Positions 33,022 through 41,617 are shown, counted from the first letter of the stretch. The stretch: 64,000 nt of DNA from Mycobacterium sp. NS-7484 (GCF_001953975.1 NZ_MBEJ01000007.1:62001-126000); one strand, 5' to 3'. Translations and numbers: made by a program. The notes: a model not told the origin generated them from the letters alone.

Positions 33022-33789
33022 CTAAGCGGGCGTCAGTGCGGCGATCGGCGTCGTCGTGGTGGCGTGCAGGAGAAGCTCGGCCAGCTCGCGCGGACGGCTC
33101 AGAAATGGTGAGTGCGACGCGTCGATGGTCAGCTGCTCGACGCCGAGACGCTGGGTGACCGTGTCGGCCAACCAGCGCGGCATCGAGCGGTCCTGGGTGC
33201 AGCGGATGAAACTGCGGGGCAGATCGGCCGCCCAGAACTGTGGCACCGACACCGGTGTGACGGTGGTGTCACCGAAGCGCTCGGGCCCCAGACGTTCGAA
33301 AGCCCAACGGGCCGTGGCCTCGTCGCAGTCGTGGTAGAAGTAGCGCCAGGCCCCGTCGAAGTCGGCGAAGTGCATCGCGCCGTCGTCGTCGAACTTCAGG
33401 TAGCCCAGCATCTCGCCGACGTCACCGTCGAACTCGTTTCCCAGATCATCGTCGGCCGAGCGCATCGCCATGGCTTCCGGGTACGTCCGGCCTTCCCGGG
33501 GCAGCGCAGCGGCCAGATATACGATGTGGCCCACCAGGTCTGGGGCGGCATCCGCGGCGAGCGTGGCATCGAACCCACCGCCGGAATGCCCCACCAGAAC
33601 ATCCCCGGACTGCATCACCTCGACGATCGCCGCGCGCCGGTTGGCCAGCGTCGACTCCTCTGCCATGCGGGCACCGTGCCCCGGCAGGTCTACCGCGACA
33701 CCGTCATGACCGAGGTCCCGCAACTCGGCAATCGTGCGCTCCCAGCACCAGGCGGCATGAAAACCGCCGTGGACGAAGACGAAGCGCAT
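33022..33789 (-). CDS. Alpha/beta hydrolase, 255 aa
   Basis: Starts directly with the first strand (MRFVFVHGGFHAAWCW), like the salicylate-esterase/MenH-type hydrolases. The nucleophile is Ser69 in GHSGGG, and a C-terminal catalytic His is likely in DASHSPF. It probably hydrolyses an ester, lactone or C-C bond. An in-frame extension to 33834 would overlap the ferredoxin gene. It is the last gene of the minus operon P450 / ferredoxin / hydrolase. Confidence 0.87.
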   Translation of the reverse strand: MRFVFVHGGFHAAWCWERTIAELRDLGHDGVAVDLPGHGARMAEESTLANRRAAIVEVMQSGDVLVGHSGGGFDATLAADAAPDLVGHIVYLAAALPREGRTYPEAMAMRSADDDLGNEFDGDVGEMLGYLKFDDDGAMHFADFDGAWRYFYHDCDEATARWAFERLGPERFGDTTVTPVSVPQFWAADLPRSFIRCTQDRSMPRWLADTVTQRLGVEQLTIDASHSPFLSRPRELAELLLHATTTTPIAALTPA

Positions 33790-33797
33790 GCGTGCGG

Positions 33798-33998
33798 TTA
33801 CTCCTCGTCGATCGAGATGGCCTGTCGCGGACATTGCCGGACCGCCTCGCGGACCTGCGCCTCGTTCTCCGGTGTCACCTCTTCCTGTAGGACGTGCAGG
33901 TAGTCCTGATCGTCGAGGTCGAACACCTCGGGGATGATCCCCATACAGACCGCGTTGCTCTCGCAGATCTCGAAGTCGACGTGAATCTTCTTTGCCAT
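33798..33998 (-). CDS. [3Fe-4S]-type ferredoxin, 66 aa
   Basis: Cluster ligands are Cys12, Cys18 and Cys56-Pro (CESNAVC, RQCPRQAI), the three-Cys CxxXxxC...CP arrangement of mycobacterial P450 ferredoxins, with Asn at the variable position. Its ATG overlaps the P450 stop by 1 bp (TAATG), so it is the likely redox partner of the P450 at 33998. Confidence 0.92.
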   Translation of the reverse strand: MAKKIHVDFEICESNAVCMGIIPEVFDLDDQDYLHVLQEEVTPENEAQVREAVRQCPRQAISIDEE

Positions 33999-35200
33999 TA
34001 CCGCAGAACCCTTACCGGCACATTCGAATACCCTGCCACATTTTGCATCTGAACTCGTTGCAGGCCATCCCATTTCACCTCGTAACGAGGCATGAAATCG
34101 AGCAGCTTCTCCAGGGCGATGACGCTTTCCATGCGGGCCAGCGCCGCGCCGAGGCAGCTGTGGATGCCGTACCCGAGCCCGAGGTTCTGGGCCTCGGTGC
34201 GGTCGCGCTCGATGTCGAAGGTGTCGGCGTCGGTGAACGCGTCGGGATCCCGGTTCGCCGCCGCACTGATCAGGAACACCGGCTTGCCCGCCGGGATGGT
34301 GCCGCTGGGCACATGGGCTTCTTTGAGGGTGTACCGGACGTTGTACTGCACCGGGCCTTCGTAACGTAGCAGTTCCTCGACCGCGGCCGGCACCTTCTCG
34401 CGGTCGTCGAGCAGCTTCTGCCACTGCTCGGGATTCTTGGCGAACAACACCACGGCCGTACCGATGAGCTTGGTGACGGTCTCGGCGCCGGCTCCGCCGA
34501 GCAGGGTGGCGAAGCCGGTGATCTCGATGTCGTCGAGCCGGCGCATCTCACCGTTCTCGCCGGGGATCTCGGCCGCGATCAGACGGCTGATCATGTCGTC
34601 CTGCGGGTTCTCCCGCCGCTTCTGGACCAAGCCGTAGTAGTAGATGCCGGTGTCAATGTTGGCCTGCATACCGGCTTCGGAGTAGCCCATCTGCCCGGGC
34701 TCACGCGACAGGCTGGTGTCGATCCAGTGCCGAACCTGTTGGCGGTACTCCGGTTCCACCCCGGCCATCCGGGTGATCACCTCGACCGGGAACGGCCCGG
34801 AGAAGTCCTGCACCACGTCGAATTCGTCGCCGTCGATCTGGCCGAGGTAGCGGTCGATCTGTTCGATGACGGTGTCCTTCTGGGACTGGATCATCCTCGG
34901 GGTGAACGCTTTGTTCAGCAGGCTGCGCATGTGCCGATGGTCCGGCGGATCCATGAAGATGATCGACTTCTGCGGCGGCTCGTTGCTCTGCACCATCGCC
35001 AGATCGCACCCGCGCGACGACGAGAACGCCTCGTGGTCCTTGAGCGCCGCGGCGACGTCCTCATGCCGGGTCAGCGCGTAGAAGTCGAGCTCGTCGTTGT
35101 AGTACAGCGGCGCGTCGGTGCGCATCCGTCGGTACATGTCGAACGGGTTCTGGAAGAACTCGTCGGAGAACGGATCGAAGATCACCTGGGCCTTGGTCAT
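33998..35200 (-). CDS. Cytochrome P450, 400 aa
   Basis: Heme loop LGYGIHSCLGAALARME with Cys349, I-helix A237-G-A-E-T-V, ExxR at Glu276-Arg279. The segment LYYNDELDFYALTRHEDV is shared in style with the P450 at 24283. It should hydroxylate a hydrophobic substrate. It is first in the P450/ferredoxin/hydrolase operon. An inverted repeat ACTGT/ACAGT lies 66 bp upstream. Confidence 0.94.
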   Translation of the reverse strand: MTKAQVIFDPFSDEFFQNPFDMYRRMRTDAPLYYNDELDFYALTRHEDVAAALKDHEAFSSSRGCDLAMVQSNEPPQKSIIFMDPPDHRHMRSLLNKAFTPRMIQSQKDTVIEQIDRYLGQIDGDEFDVVQDFSGPFPVEVITRMAGVEPEYRQQVRHWIDTSLSREPGQMGYSEAGMQANIDTGIYYYGLVQKRRENPQDDMISRLIAAEIPGENGEMRRLDDIEITGFATLLGGAGAETVTKLIGTAVVLFAKNPEQWQKLLDDREKVPAAVEELLRYEGPVQYNVRYTLKEAHVPSGTIPAGKPVFLISAAANRDPDAFTDADTFDIERDRTEAQNLGLGYGIHSCLGAALARMESVIALEKLLDFMPRYEVKWDGLQRVQMQNVAGYSNVPVRVLR

Positions 35201-35266
35201 TGGCTGGCTCCTCCTTCGCGGCGGGCTGTGCCGGAAGCGCAGTGAAACGTTACGGGAAACTGTGGA

Positions 35267-35283
35267 ACTGTAACGCTAACAGT
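35267..35283 (-). promoter_or_regulatory. Inverted repeat upstream of P450 gene
   Basis: ACTGT-N7-ACAGT, perfect 5-bp arms, within a cluster of GTTAC/GTAAC repeats (35249-35253, 35270-35274). Located in the 150-bp gap upstream of the P450 at 33998 and downstream of the dehydrogenase at 35351. A possible operator; no matching copy seen elsewhere in the window. Confidence 0.35.
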
Positions 35284-35350
35284 AAACCGATCGGCGGTGT
35301 TTGAAAAGCGCAAAATAGGTGCTGATCAGGTTCTGTTCTGGTCAACGAGG

Positions 35351-36139
35351 TCACTTGAGCGCGGCGTCGAGCAGGCTCTCCAACCGGCCGAGGTCGCTGC
35401 CCAGTTCAGCCGTGGTTCGACGCACCACGGCCACGTCTTTGCCGATGAATTCGCCGACCCTGGCGATGAAGGCGTCGGCCGAGCCCGTCGCCGCGATTCC
35501 GCCCAGCGCCCGGCTTGCCGCGCTGCCGTGGGTGAGCGCGTTCAGCAGCGTCTTCTCGTCGACGCCGAGCCGATCGCCCAGGCGCACCGCTTCGGCCACC
35601 ACGCCGATCTGTGCCGCGAACACCGCGTTGTTCACCAGCTTCACCCGTTGCCCGGCGCCGACCGGACCCACGTGGAGCACCGGATCGGCATACGCGGTCA
35701 GCACCTCGCGGGCGCGGCCGACGGCGTCGTCGGCGCCGCCGGCGAACACCGTGACGGCGCCGGCCGCGATGTCGTGCGGCCCGCCGCTGACCGGCGCGTC
35801 GATGACCGCCACACCGCGGGCCGCCCCGCGTTCGGCCAGCGCCTCGGCGGTGTGGGGACTGCCGGTGGTGTGCAGCACGAGCACCGAACCTTCCGGCATG
35901 TCATCGATCAGACCCGGGCAGAGGTCGCGGACCTGATCGTCGGTGAACACACAGACGATCACCACGTCGGCCCCGGCCGCGACGGCGACCGCCGAATCCA
36001 CGGGCTCGGCACCGAGTTCGGCCACCGCGGCGCGTTTGTCGTCATCCCGGCCGAGTGCCCGGACCAGGTGGCCGGCGTCGGCCAGGCGGCGCACCATCGG
36101 TGCGCCCATCCGTCCGGCCCCAATGAACCCGACGCGCAT
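35351..36139 (-). CDS. NAD-binding beta-hydroxyacid dehydrogenase (3-hydroxyisobutyrate dehydrogenase type)
   Basis: A 262-residue protein with the N-terminal Rossmann motif GFIGAGRMGAPM, the substrate motif DAPVSGG (114-120) and catalytic Lys167 in GAGQRVKLVNN. It should oxidise a 3-hydroxyacid or a related 2-methyl-3-hydroxy compound, or act as a tartronate-semialdehyde-type reductase. Its ATG overlaps the stop of its paralogue upstream (TGATG). It is last in the minus operon starting at 41096. The two copies share only the family motifs, so this is not a recent duplication. Confidence 0.9.
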   Translation of the reverse strand: MRVGFIGAGRMGAPMVRRLADAGHLVRALGRDDDKRAAVAELGAEPVDSAVAVAAGADVVIVCVFTDDQVRDLCPGLIDDMPEGSVLVLHTTGSPHTAEALAERGAARGVAVIDAPVSGGPHDIAAGAVTVFAGGADDAVGRAREVLTAYADPVLHVGPVGAGQRVKLVNNAVFAAQIGVVAEAVRLGDRLGVDEKTLLNALTHGSAASRALGGIAATGSADAFIARVGEFIGKDVAVVRRTTAELGSDLGRLESLLDAALK

Positions 36140-36957
36140 CAGCGGGGATGGTCCATGATGGTCAACGCATTGTCGGCGGCGGTAAAGACCGCGCCTTGCG
36201 GGGCCGACGCGTCGTCGGCCAGGCTGGCGGCATGCCGGCAGTCCTTCTGCAGCAGCGCGCCGGCGATCGGTGCCAGGTTGTCCAGTGTCCCGCCGAACAT
36301 CGCGATGCTGTTGAGTGCCTTGCTGGTGGCCGAACCACGGCTGATGACCTCGCACAGCGCGGTGCGGGGAACACCAAGCGCCTCACCGAGTTCCAAGGCG
36401 CTCATGGCCGCACCCAGGTTGGCGCTGAACAGCAGGTTGTTCAGGATCTTGGCGACCTGGCCGGCGCCGACGGCACCGAGGTGCACGATCGGATCGGCAT
36501 ACGTGGCGAACACCGGGCGTACCCGCTCGACGGTCTCCTCGTCACCGCCCACCATCACCAGCAAGGTGCCGGCCGAGGCCGCGGGCTCGCCACCGCTCAC
36601 CGGGGCATCGATGACGGTGACGCCTTGTGCCGCAGCCTTTTCCGCCAGCTCGCGACAAGTGTCGGGATGCACCGTCGAGTGGATGGCGATGACGCCACCC
36701 GGGGCCAACCCGGCCAGCACCCCCGTCTCGCCGTCGAGCACCTGACGTACGTCGTCGTCACCGACCACGCACAGGCAGACCAGGTCGCTGGCGGCGGCCA
36801 GTTCCGCCGGGGTGCCCGCCGTCTTCGCCGCGGTGTCGGCGAACGGTTCCAAAGAGGCCGGACGCCGTGCCCACAGGGTGGTCTCGAACCCGCCTTCGAC
36901 GATCCGCCGAGCCATCGGCGCCCCCTGGCTGCCCAGCCCGATAAATCCGACTCGCAT
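36139..36957 (-). CDS. NAD-binding beta-hydroxyacid dehydrogenase, second paralogue
   Basis: A 272-residue protein with GFIGLGSQGAPM, DAPVSGG and catalytic Lys in GAGQVAKILNN. The same family as its downstream neighbour, so the two may work on successive intermediates or form a heteromer. The ATG at 36957 overlaps the upstream hydrolase stop by 1 bp; an in-frame extension to 37005 is rejected because it overlaps that gene. Confidence 0.9.
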   Translation of the reverse strand: MRVGFIGLGSQGAPMARRIVEGGFETTLWARRPASLEPFADTAAKTAGTPAELAAASDLVCLCVVGDDDVRQVLDGETGVLAGLAPGGVIAIHSTVHPDTCRELAEKAAAQGVTVIDAPVSGGEPAASAGTLLVMVGGDEETVERVRPVFATYADPIVHLGAVGAGQVAKILNNLLFSANLGAAMSALELGEALGVPRTALCEVISRGSATSKALNSIAMFGGTLDNLAPIAGALLQKDCRHAASLADDASAPQGAVFTAADNALTIMDHPR

Positions 36958-37829
36958 CAACCTGCCTCCACTTCCACTTCGGTGCCGGCTCGATCGGCCA
37001 GGCATTCATCGGCAAACGACAGCACCTTGCGGTGATAGCTTTCGGCTGTCAGACCCACACTGAGGTTGTGGCCGCCCTCCGGTAGCTCCCCGGTCTGCAC
37101 CCGTGGTGCGACCGAGAACATCGCCGCGATGGCGGACAGCGCCTCGGGATCGGATTCCCAGACGTTCTCGTATTCGCCCGCGAGGAACTGCACCGGGACC
37201 CGGACCTGCCCGGCGAGCGCCGGAAAGTCCTGGCGTGCCCAGGTTTTGACGATCTCACCTTCGTAGGCCGTCCCGCCGGCCGCCAGGCCGGCCCCGATCA
37301 CGTCGGCCGGGTACAACCGCGCCGGCTCCCACAGCAGATCGCGCAGACCACGCGGCCGGGGACGTTCGGTCGAGGCGCCGGCGAGGACCGCGCGTGCGCT
37401 CTCGTGATACCGGCGGCCGGTCCCGGCCAGCGAGACGCCGAGCACCTCGGGGCGCTGCACGGCCAGGTGCAACGCCAGTTCGCAGCCCAACGAATGGCCC
37501 AGGACAAACAGATTCGACAGCCCGGCGATGCGCTCGATCGTGCCGACCGTCAGGGCCACCCGCTGGTCGGGGGACACCATCGCATCGGGGTAGGCCGCCG
37601 AGGCGCCGTAGCCCGGGCGATCGAGCGCGATCACGGTGTATCCCTGGGCGACGGCAAGGCGCAGCAGTGAGAGTTCCGGGTGACCGGGGCAGTCGAAGTA
37701 GGCCGACATGGTCGCCCCGCCGTGCAGTGCGACCACGACGGCGCGCGGGTCGGGGGACTCGGCGACCAACGCCGACATCGGGACCCCGTCGACCATCACC
37801 ACCCGGGGATGCGGAACTGCCTTACTCAT
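36957..37829 (-). CDS. Alpha/beta hydrolase, 290 aa
   Basis: Alpha/beta hydrolase with strand AVVVALHGGATMSAYFD, the nucleophile Ser in GHSLGCELAL (about residue 112), and a likely catalytic His in LPEGGHNLS near the C-terminus. It could be an esterase, lactonase or C-C hydrolase. It lies 10 bp downstream of the DUF35-thiolase gene and overlaps the dehydrogenase after it, so a cleavage product of the thiolase-like protein may be its substrate (inference). Confidence 0.87.
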   Translation of the reverse strand: MSKAVPHPRVVMVDGVPMSALVAESPDPRAVVVALHGGATMSAYFDCPGHPELSLLRLAVAQGYTVIALDRPGYGASAAYPDAMVSPDQRVALTVGTIERIAGLSNLFVLGHSLGCELALHLAVQRPEVLGVSLAGTGRRYHESARAVLAGASTERPRPRGLRDLLWEPARLYPADVIGAGLAAGGTAYEGEIVKTWARQDFPALAGQVRVPVQFLAGEYENVWESDPEALSAIAAMFSVAPRVQTGELPEGGHNLSVGLTAESYHRKVLSFADECLADRAGTEVEVEAG

Positions 37830-37839
37830 GGGACACGCG

Positions 37840-39495
37840 TCAATCGTCCCGACGCATCAGCAGGACGCCGCTGGGCGTCAGGCCGCCGCTGCTGGCGACC
37901 GCGACGCGCGCACCGGAGACCTGGCGTTCCCCGGCTTCCCCGCGCAGCTGGGTGACGGCCTCGTGGATCAGGCCCATGCCATGCGTGCGGCCGTGCGAGA
38001 GCTGACCGCCGTGGGTGTTGAGCGGGATGACGCCGTCGCGGGCGATGTTGTGGCCGCCGTCGAGGAAATCCTTGGCCTCACCGATACCGCAGAAGCCCAG
38101 GCCCTCCAGCCAGGACAGGCAGTTGAAGGAGAATCCGTCGTACAGCTCGGCGACGTCGACATCGCTGGGCCGCAACGAGGTTCGTGACCACATGTGCGCG
38201 CTCTGACCGAGCACCTGCGGTTCGTGGGTCAGGGTGGTCTGGTCCCAGTCGAGCCGTTCGATGATCTGGGTGCCGACGGCCTCGAACAGGATCGGCGGCT
38301 TTGCCAGATCCCGCGCGACGTCTACCGCGGAGACGATGACGGCCACCGCACCGTCACACGGGACGTCGCAGTCATAGAGGCCGAACGGCGTGGTGATCAT
38401 GCGGGCCGACAGATAGTCGTCCATGGTCAGCGGATCACGGTAGATCGCCGTGGGATTGAGCGCTGCATTGGCGCGCTGGTTCAGTGCGATCCAGCCGAGT
38501 GTCTCCCGGGTGGTGCCATACCGGTCGAAATGCCGGCCGGCGTTCTGCGCCAACGTATGTGCCGCGGAGGTGGCGCCGAACGGGTGCTGCCAGTTGTCAC
38601 TGCGTCCACCCATCGGAGGGGACATCTTGCCCTCCTTGACCAACTGGCCGAACGTGGCCTCCCACAGCGTGCGGAAGCACAGCACGTGCCGGGCCATCCC
38701 GGTGGCCACTGCCATCATCGCCGCGATCACCGAACCGCCCGGACCGAAGGTGTCCATGCCGCCGTTGATCCATGTCGGCCGCAGGCCCAGCGCGCCCTCC
38801 AGGGCGCTCACGCCACCCTCGCCCATCCCGGCGATGGCCAGCCCCGGATACGTCGACAGGCCGTCGATGTCGTCGAACGTCAAACCCGCATCGGCAACGG
38901 CCTTTTCGGCGGCCTCGATGGTCAGCTTCACCGGCGGCACCATGAGCCGACGCCCGATGGTGGACATCCCGATGCCGGTGATGGCCGAGTGGTCCTCGAA
39001 CTTCTCCTTGGTCAGCATCGGCCGCACATACTTGGCGACATCTGCGGGAGCGATCGGTTCGGCGACGGGGGGAGTGGCGGTGGTGTCGGCCGACGGCTTG
39101 AACACCGGCAGCCAGACGTCTTCGAGATGCTGGAAGTCGACCTCCACGGGCATGCCGAGTTTCAGGTCGTCGGCGTCGCATTCGACGATGTTGGTGGTCA
39201 ACCGGACCCGGGGATCCTCGGCGATGGCCACCTCGGCCACCACGTACGGCGGTGGCAGGTCGGGGAAACCGAACCGGTGGTTGACCGTGAACCCGGCCAG
39301 CGAGCCGCGGCCGGAGACGTCGCGTACCCCCATGTTGTGGCTGCGGCAGTAGCGGCAGATCGGCTGCGGCGGGTGGATGAGCGCGCTGCAGTCCTGGCAC
39401 TCCTGGATACGCAGGACGCCATCGGCGCCCGCGGTCCAGAAGTACTCGTTGAGCGTGGTGACCGTCGGGAGCGGACGTCCCGGTATCTGTGACAA
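37840..39495 (-). CDS. DUF35 (Zn-ribbon/OB) - thiolase-like (lipid-transfer/aldolase) fusion, 551 aa
   Basis: The N-terminal DUF35 domain (about 10-130) has a zinc ribbon, Cys33-x2-Cys36 and Cys47-x2-Cys50, and an OB fold. The C-terminal thiolase-superfamily domain spans about 165-551 (ITGIGMSTIGRR ... GGQLSHGRTHGMGLIHE). The nucleophilic Cys of true thiolases is missing (NGGMDTFGPGG, 244-254), as in the retro-aldolase Ltp2 of steroid side-chain degradation, which needs a separate DUF35 partner. Here the two are one chain. Proposed role: retro-aldol cleavage of a 3-hydroxyacyl-CoA with a tertiary alcohol. TTG start with GGAG 5 bp upstream. Confidence 0.87.
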   Translation of the reverse strand: MSQIPGRPLPTVTTLNEYFWTAGADGVLRIQECQDCSALIHPPQPICRYCRSHNMGVRDVSGRGSLAGFTVNHRFGFPDLPPPYVVAEVAIAEDPRVRLTTNIVECDADDLKLGMPVEVDFQHLEDVWLPVFKPSADTTATPPVAEPIAPADVAKYVRPMLTKEKFEDHSAITGIGMSTIGRRLMVPPVKLTIEAAEKAVADAGLTFDDIDGLSTYPGLAIAGMGEGGVSALEGALGLRPTWINGGMDTFGPGGSVIAAMMAVATGMARHVLCFRTLWEATFGQLVKEGKMSPPMGGRSDNWQHPFGATSAAHTLAQNAGRHFDRYGTTRETLGWIALNQRANAALNPTAIYRDPLTMDDYLSARMITTPFGLYDCDVPCDGAVAVIVSAVDVARDLAKPPILFEAVGTQIIERLDWDQTTLTHEPQVLGQSAHMWSRTSLRPSDVDVAELYDGFSFNCLSWLEGLGFCGIGEAKDFLDGGHNIARDGVIPLNTHGGQLSHGRTHGMGLIHEAVTQLRGEAGERQVSGARVAVASSGGLTPSGVLLMRRDD

Positions 39496-39507
39496 CTCGA
39501 CTCCGGT

Positions 39508-39544
39508 GGTAAGCAGGTTATTCTGTGTGGAGAATCACGTTACC
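39508..39544 (-). promoter_or_regulatory. Nested inverted repeats upstream of DUF35-thiolase gene
   Basis: The outer repeat is GGTAA (39508-39512) / TTACC (39540-39544) and the inner repeat ATTCT (39520-39524) / AGAAT (39531-39535). A weak GAGAA-type site, GAGAATCACGTTACC, spans 39530-39544 (two mismatches). It lies in the 81-bp gap behind the ferredoxin gene and may give the thiolase/hydrolase/dehydrogenase genes their own promoter. Confidence 0.4.
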
Positions 39545-39576
39545 AGTCTGCGGGAGCGGTGATCCAGCCCCGGGTG

Positions 39577-39798
39577 TCAACCTGCGTCGCGCTCGCCCCG
39601 CACCTCTTTCAGCTCGATGATCGCGTGCACCGGGCAGTCCAGCAGCGCGCGCCGTACGGCCTCCTCGTCCGCCGCCGGGATGTTGCCGTCGCCTTTCAGC
39701 ACGGCATAGCCCCAGTCGTCGAGGGGGAAGTACTCCGGCGCGTGCTTGGCGCACAATCCGAAGCCGTCACACAACGTGCGATCCAGCTTGACCCTCAT
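39577..39798 (-). CDS. [3Fe-4S]-type ferredoxin, 73 aa
   Basis: Ligands Cys10, Cys16 and Cys55-Pro (CDGFGLC, LDCPVHA), with Phe at the variable position of the CxxXxxC motif. No P450 is adjacent. Instead its ATG overlaps the stop of the NuoF-like flavoprotein gene by 4 bp, so the two probably form an NADH-to-ferredoxin relay (inference) serving oxygenases elsewhere in the locus. Confidence 0.9.
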   Translation of the reverse strand: MRVKLDRTLCDGFGLCAKHAPEYFPLDDWGYAVLKGDGNIPAADEEAVRRALLDCPVHAIIELKEVRGERDAG

Positions 39799-41096
39799 AC
39801 CGTCACCACCGCCTCCAGAGACTCCACTTCGTACGGGCGTGCCGCGGTGAAGGCACCGTAACGGCAAGTCTGGCAACCATTTTCGAGATGGCTCGCCACC
39901 ACGTCGGGGAACTGTGCCAGAAGGCTGGCCGCCACGTTGGCCGCGCCGTCGAGCGTCGCGCAGGCACCACGGCCACGCAACACCACCGACCAGCGCTTGA
40001 GCCGGTCCAGGTCTTCCTGGGTGGCCACGCCGTCGCGCAACCCGACGGCGACCGCGGCCATCGCGGCGGTGCCGTTGAAGCACGATCCGCACTGGCCGGC
40101 GTTCTCTCGGTCGAAGTAGGACAGCACCGACGCCGCGACCGCCACCGGGCAGTCGTCGGTGAGGATCCCGATCGCGCCGCAGCCCAGCCCGGTGCCCAGG
40201 GCCCGAACGGACTCGTGGTCCAGTGTGGTGCCGACGATGTCACGGTTGATCAGCCCGGCGAAGTACCCGCCCATCAACGCCCCGCGGACACTGTCCGCCG
40301 CCACCCCGTGCAGCGTCAGCAGATCGGCGAAGGGGATGCCGTGGGGAACCTCGTACAGCGCAGGCGGACGTCCGGCACCGGTGATGGTGGCCAGAAAGGT
40401 GCCGGGGGAGCCCTCGGTCCCGAGCTGCCGGAAGGTCTGTGCGCCGTGCTGGTGCACATAGGCCAGGTGGGCCAGCGTCTCGACGTTGCTGATCAGTGTG
40501 GGCTTGCCGGCCACCCCTTCCTCGAACGGGCGTGGAGGCTTGTCGGTGGGTTTGGCCGGGCCGCCGTTGACGGCATGGACGGCGGCGGTCTCTTCACCGG
40601 CGACGTAACCCGGTGCGACGGTGAGCAATTCGATTGCCACCCCGTCGAATTCGGCGGGCAGCTCGGTGAGTGCCCGTTCGACGCAGGCGGCCGCCTGCCG
40701 ATCCGAGACGTACATCACGGCGCGATCGGCGCCGACGACCCCGGCCGCCAGGCGCAGGCCGTCGAGGACGGCATGGGGACGGTGGCGCAGTAACCAACGG
40801 TCCTTGATCGAGGCCGGTTCCCCTTCTTCGCCGTTGGCGATCACCACGGTGCCTGTTGTGGCGCCGCGGCGCCCGTTGTCGCGTACCGCGCGCAGTTTCA
40901 CCGCCAGGGGAAAGGCCGCACCGCCACGGCCGAGCAGACCGCTCGCCTGCACCTCGGACAACAGGTGGTCCGGATCGGTAAGGGGCGCATAGCCTCCGCT
41001 CTGGCGGTAGTCGGCCAGGTCTTCGGGCCCGTCGCGTAGCAGGCGCGCGGTGATCCCCGGCCAGGCCGCAACGGTCAGTTCGGCAGTCATGGTCAC
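39795..41096 (-). CDS. Stand-alone NuoF-like FMN/Fe-S flavoprotein
   Basis: A 433-residue protein like the 51-kDa (NuoF) subunit of complex I: the NADH/FMN motif GLLGRGGAAFPLAVK (53-67), ANGEEGEPAS for FMN, the SLBB-like part (LYEVPHGIPFADLL) and a C-terminal Fe-S domain. NuoF normally binds a [4Fe-4S] cluster with SCGxCxxC and a distant Cys; here the first Cys is Ala333 (NAGQCGSC) while Cys336, Cys339 and Cys379 remain. No other complex I subunit is near. Overlap with the ferredoxin gene suggests an NADH:ferredoxin reductase. Divergent from the gene at 41124. Confidence 0.86.
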   Translation of the reverse strand: MTMTAELTVAAWPGITARLLRDGPEDLADYRQSGGYAPLTDPDHLLSEVQASGLLGRGGAAFPLAVKLRAVRDNGRRGATTGTVVIANGEEGEPASIKDRWLLRHRPHAVLDGLRLAAGVVGADRAVMYVSDRQAAACVERALTELPAEFDGVAIELLTVAPGYVAGEETAAVHAVNGGPAKPTDKPPRPFEEGVAGKPTLISNVETLAHLAYVHQHGAQTFRQLGTEGSPGTFLATITGAGRPPALYEVPHGIPFADLLTLHGVAADSVRGALMGGYFAGLINRDIVGTTLDHESVRALGTGLGCGAIGILTDDCPVAVAASVLSYFDRENAGQCGSCFNGTAAMAAVAVGLRDGVATQEDLDRLKRWSVVLRGRGACATLDGAANVAASLLAQFPDVVASHLENGCQTCRYGAFTAARPYEVESLEAVVTV

Positions 41097-41123
41097 ATCC
41101 CGTCCCCGGTTAGGCTTACCGGC

Positions 41124-41597
41124 ATGAGAACTGCGGTGGTACGCGTCGGTGTCGACCCGGCTGGGGAGCTCGGGCCACAGCAGCTATCCGAAGGCATGGC
41201 AACGCTCCGGGCGCTGCTGGCCGAACGCGGCGCCGAGGTGCTGGACAACCAGCTCGCCGGACTGCCCGCGCATCGCCGCGAGGTCGAGGTGTTGATCGCC
41301 GGCGACGATGCGCCAGAGCTGCAGGCCCTCGCTGTCCAGCTGTGCGCCAAGGCCTTTGGTACCTCGCCCACCCCGGGCGTCGTCACGTTCGTCAGCCGGG
41401 GAACCGATGAGGACGCGCTGGGTGTGCTGGCCGGCTTCGGCCTGACCGGCGAGGTGAGCCGGGCCACCGGCGGCGACGGGTGGGACGTCGTCACGGTCAC
41501 CCTGAAAAAGGCCGACCTGGCCCGCATTCCGGAAAGCCGCATCCACACGGCGCTGGAGGCCTCGTTGAACTGCGAAGTCCACATCACCACGGTCTGA
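41124..41597 (+). CDS. Protein of unknown function, 157 aa
   Basis: I do not recognise the family. Alpha/beta, soluble, with a ferredoxin-like alternation (RTAVVRVGVDPAGELG, then REVEVLIAGDDAPELQALAVQLCAKAFG and VVTFVSRGTDEDALGVLAGFGL). It is divergent from the NuoF-like gene with a 27-bp gap, so its mRNA may be leaderless (no Shine-Dalgarno in front of the ATG at 41124). Divergent pairing suggests shared control, perhaps a role linked to the redox operon. Confidence 0.65.
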   Translation: MRTAVVRVGVDPAGELGPQQLSEGMATLRALLAERGAEVLDNQLAGLPAHRREVEVLIAGDDAPELQALAVQLCAKAFGTSPTPGVVTFVSRGTDEDALGVLAGFGLTGEVSRATGGDGWDVVTVTLKKADLARIPESRIHTALEASLNCEVHITTV

Positions 41598-41617
41598 GCC
41601 CGCGCGTGCGGGGCTCA
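41595..41617. terminator. Short hairpin at convergent stops
   Basis: TGAGCCC (41595-41601) pairs perfectly with GGGCTCA (41611-41617) around a GC-rich loop. It includes the stop codon of the unknown gene and overlaps that of the converging hydrolase, so it can serve both transcripts. Confidence 0.55.
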
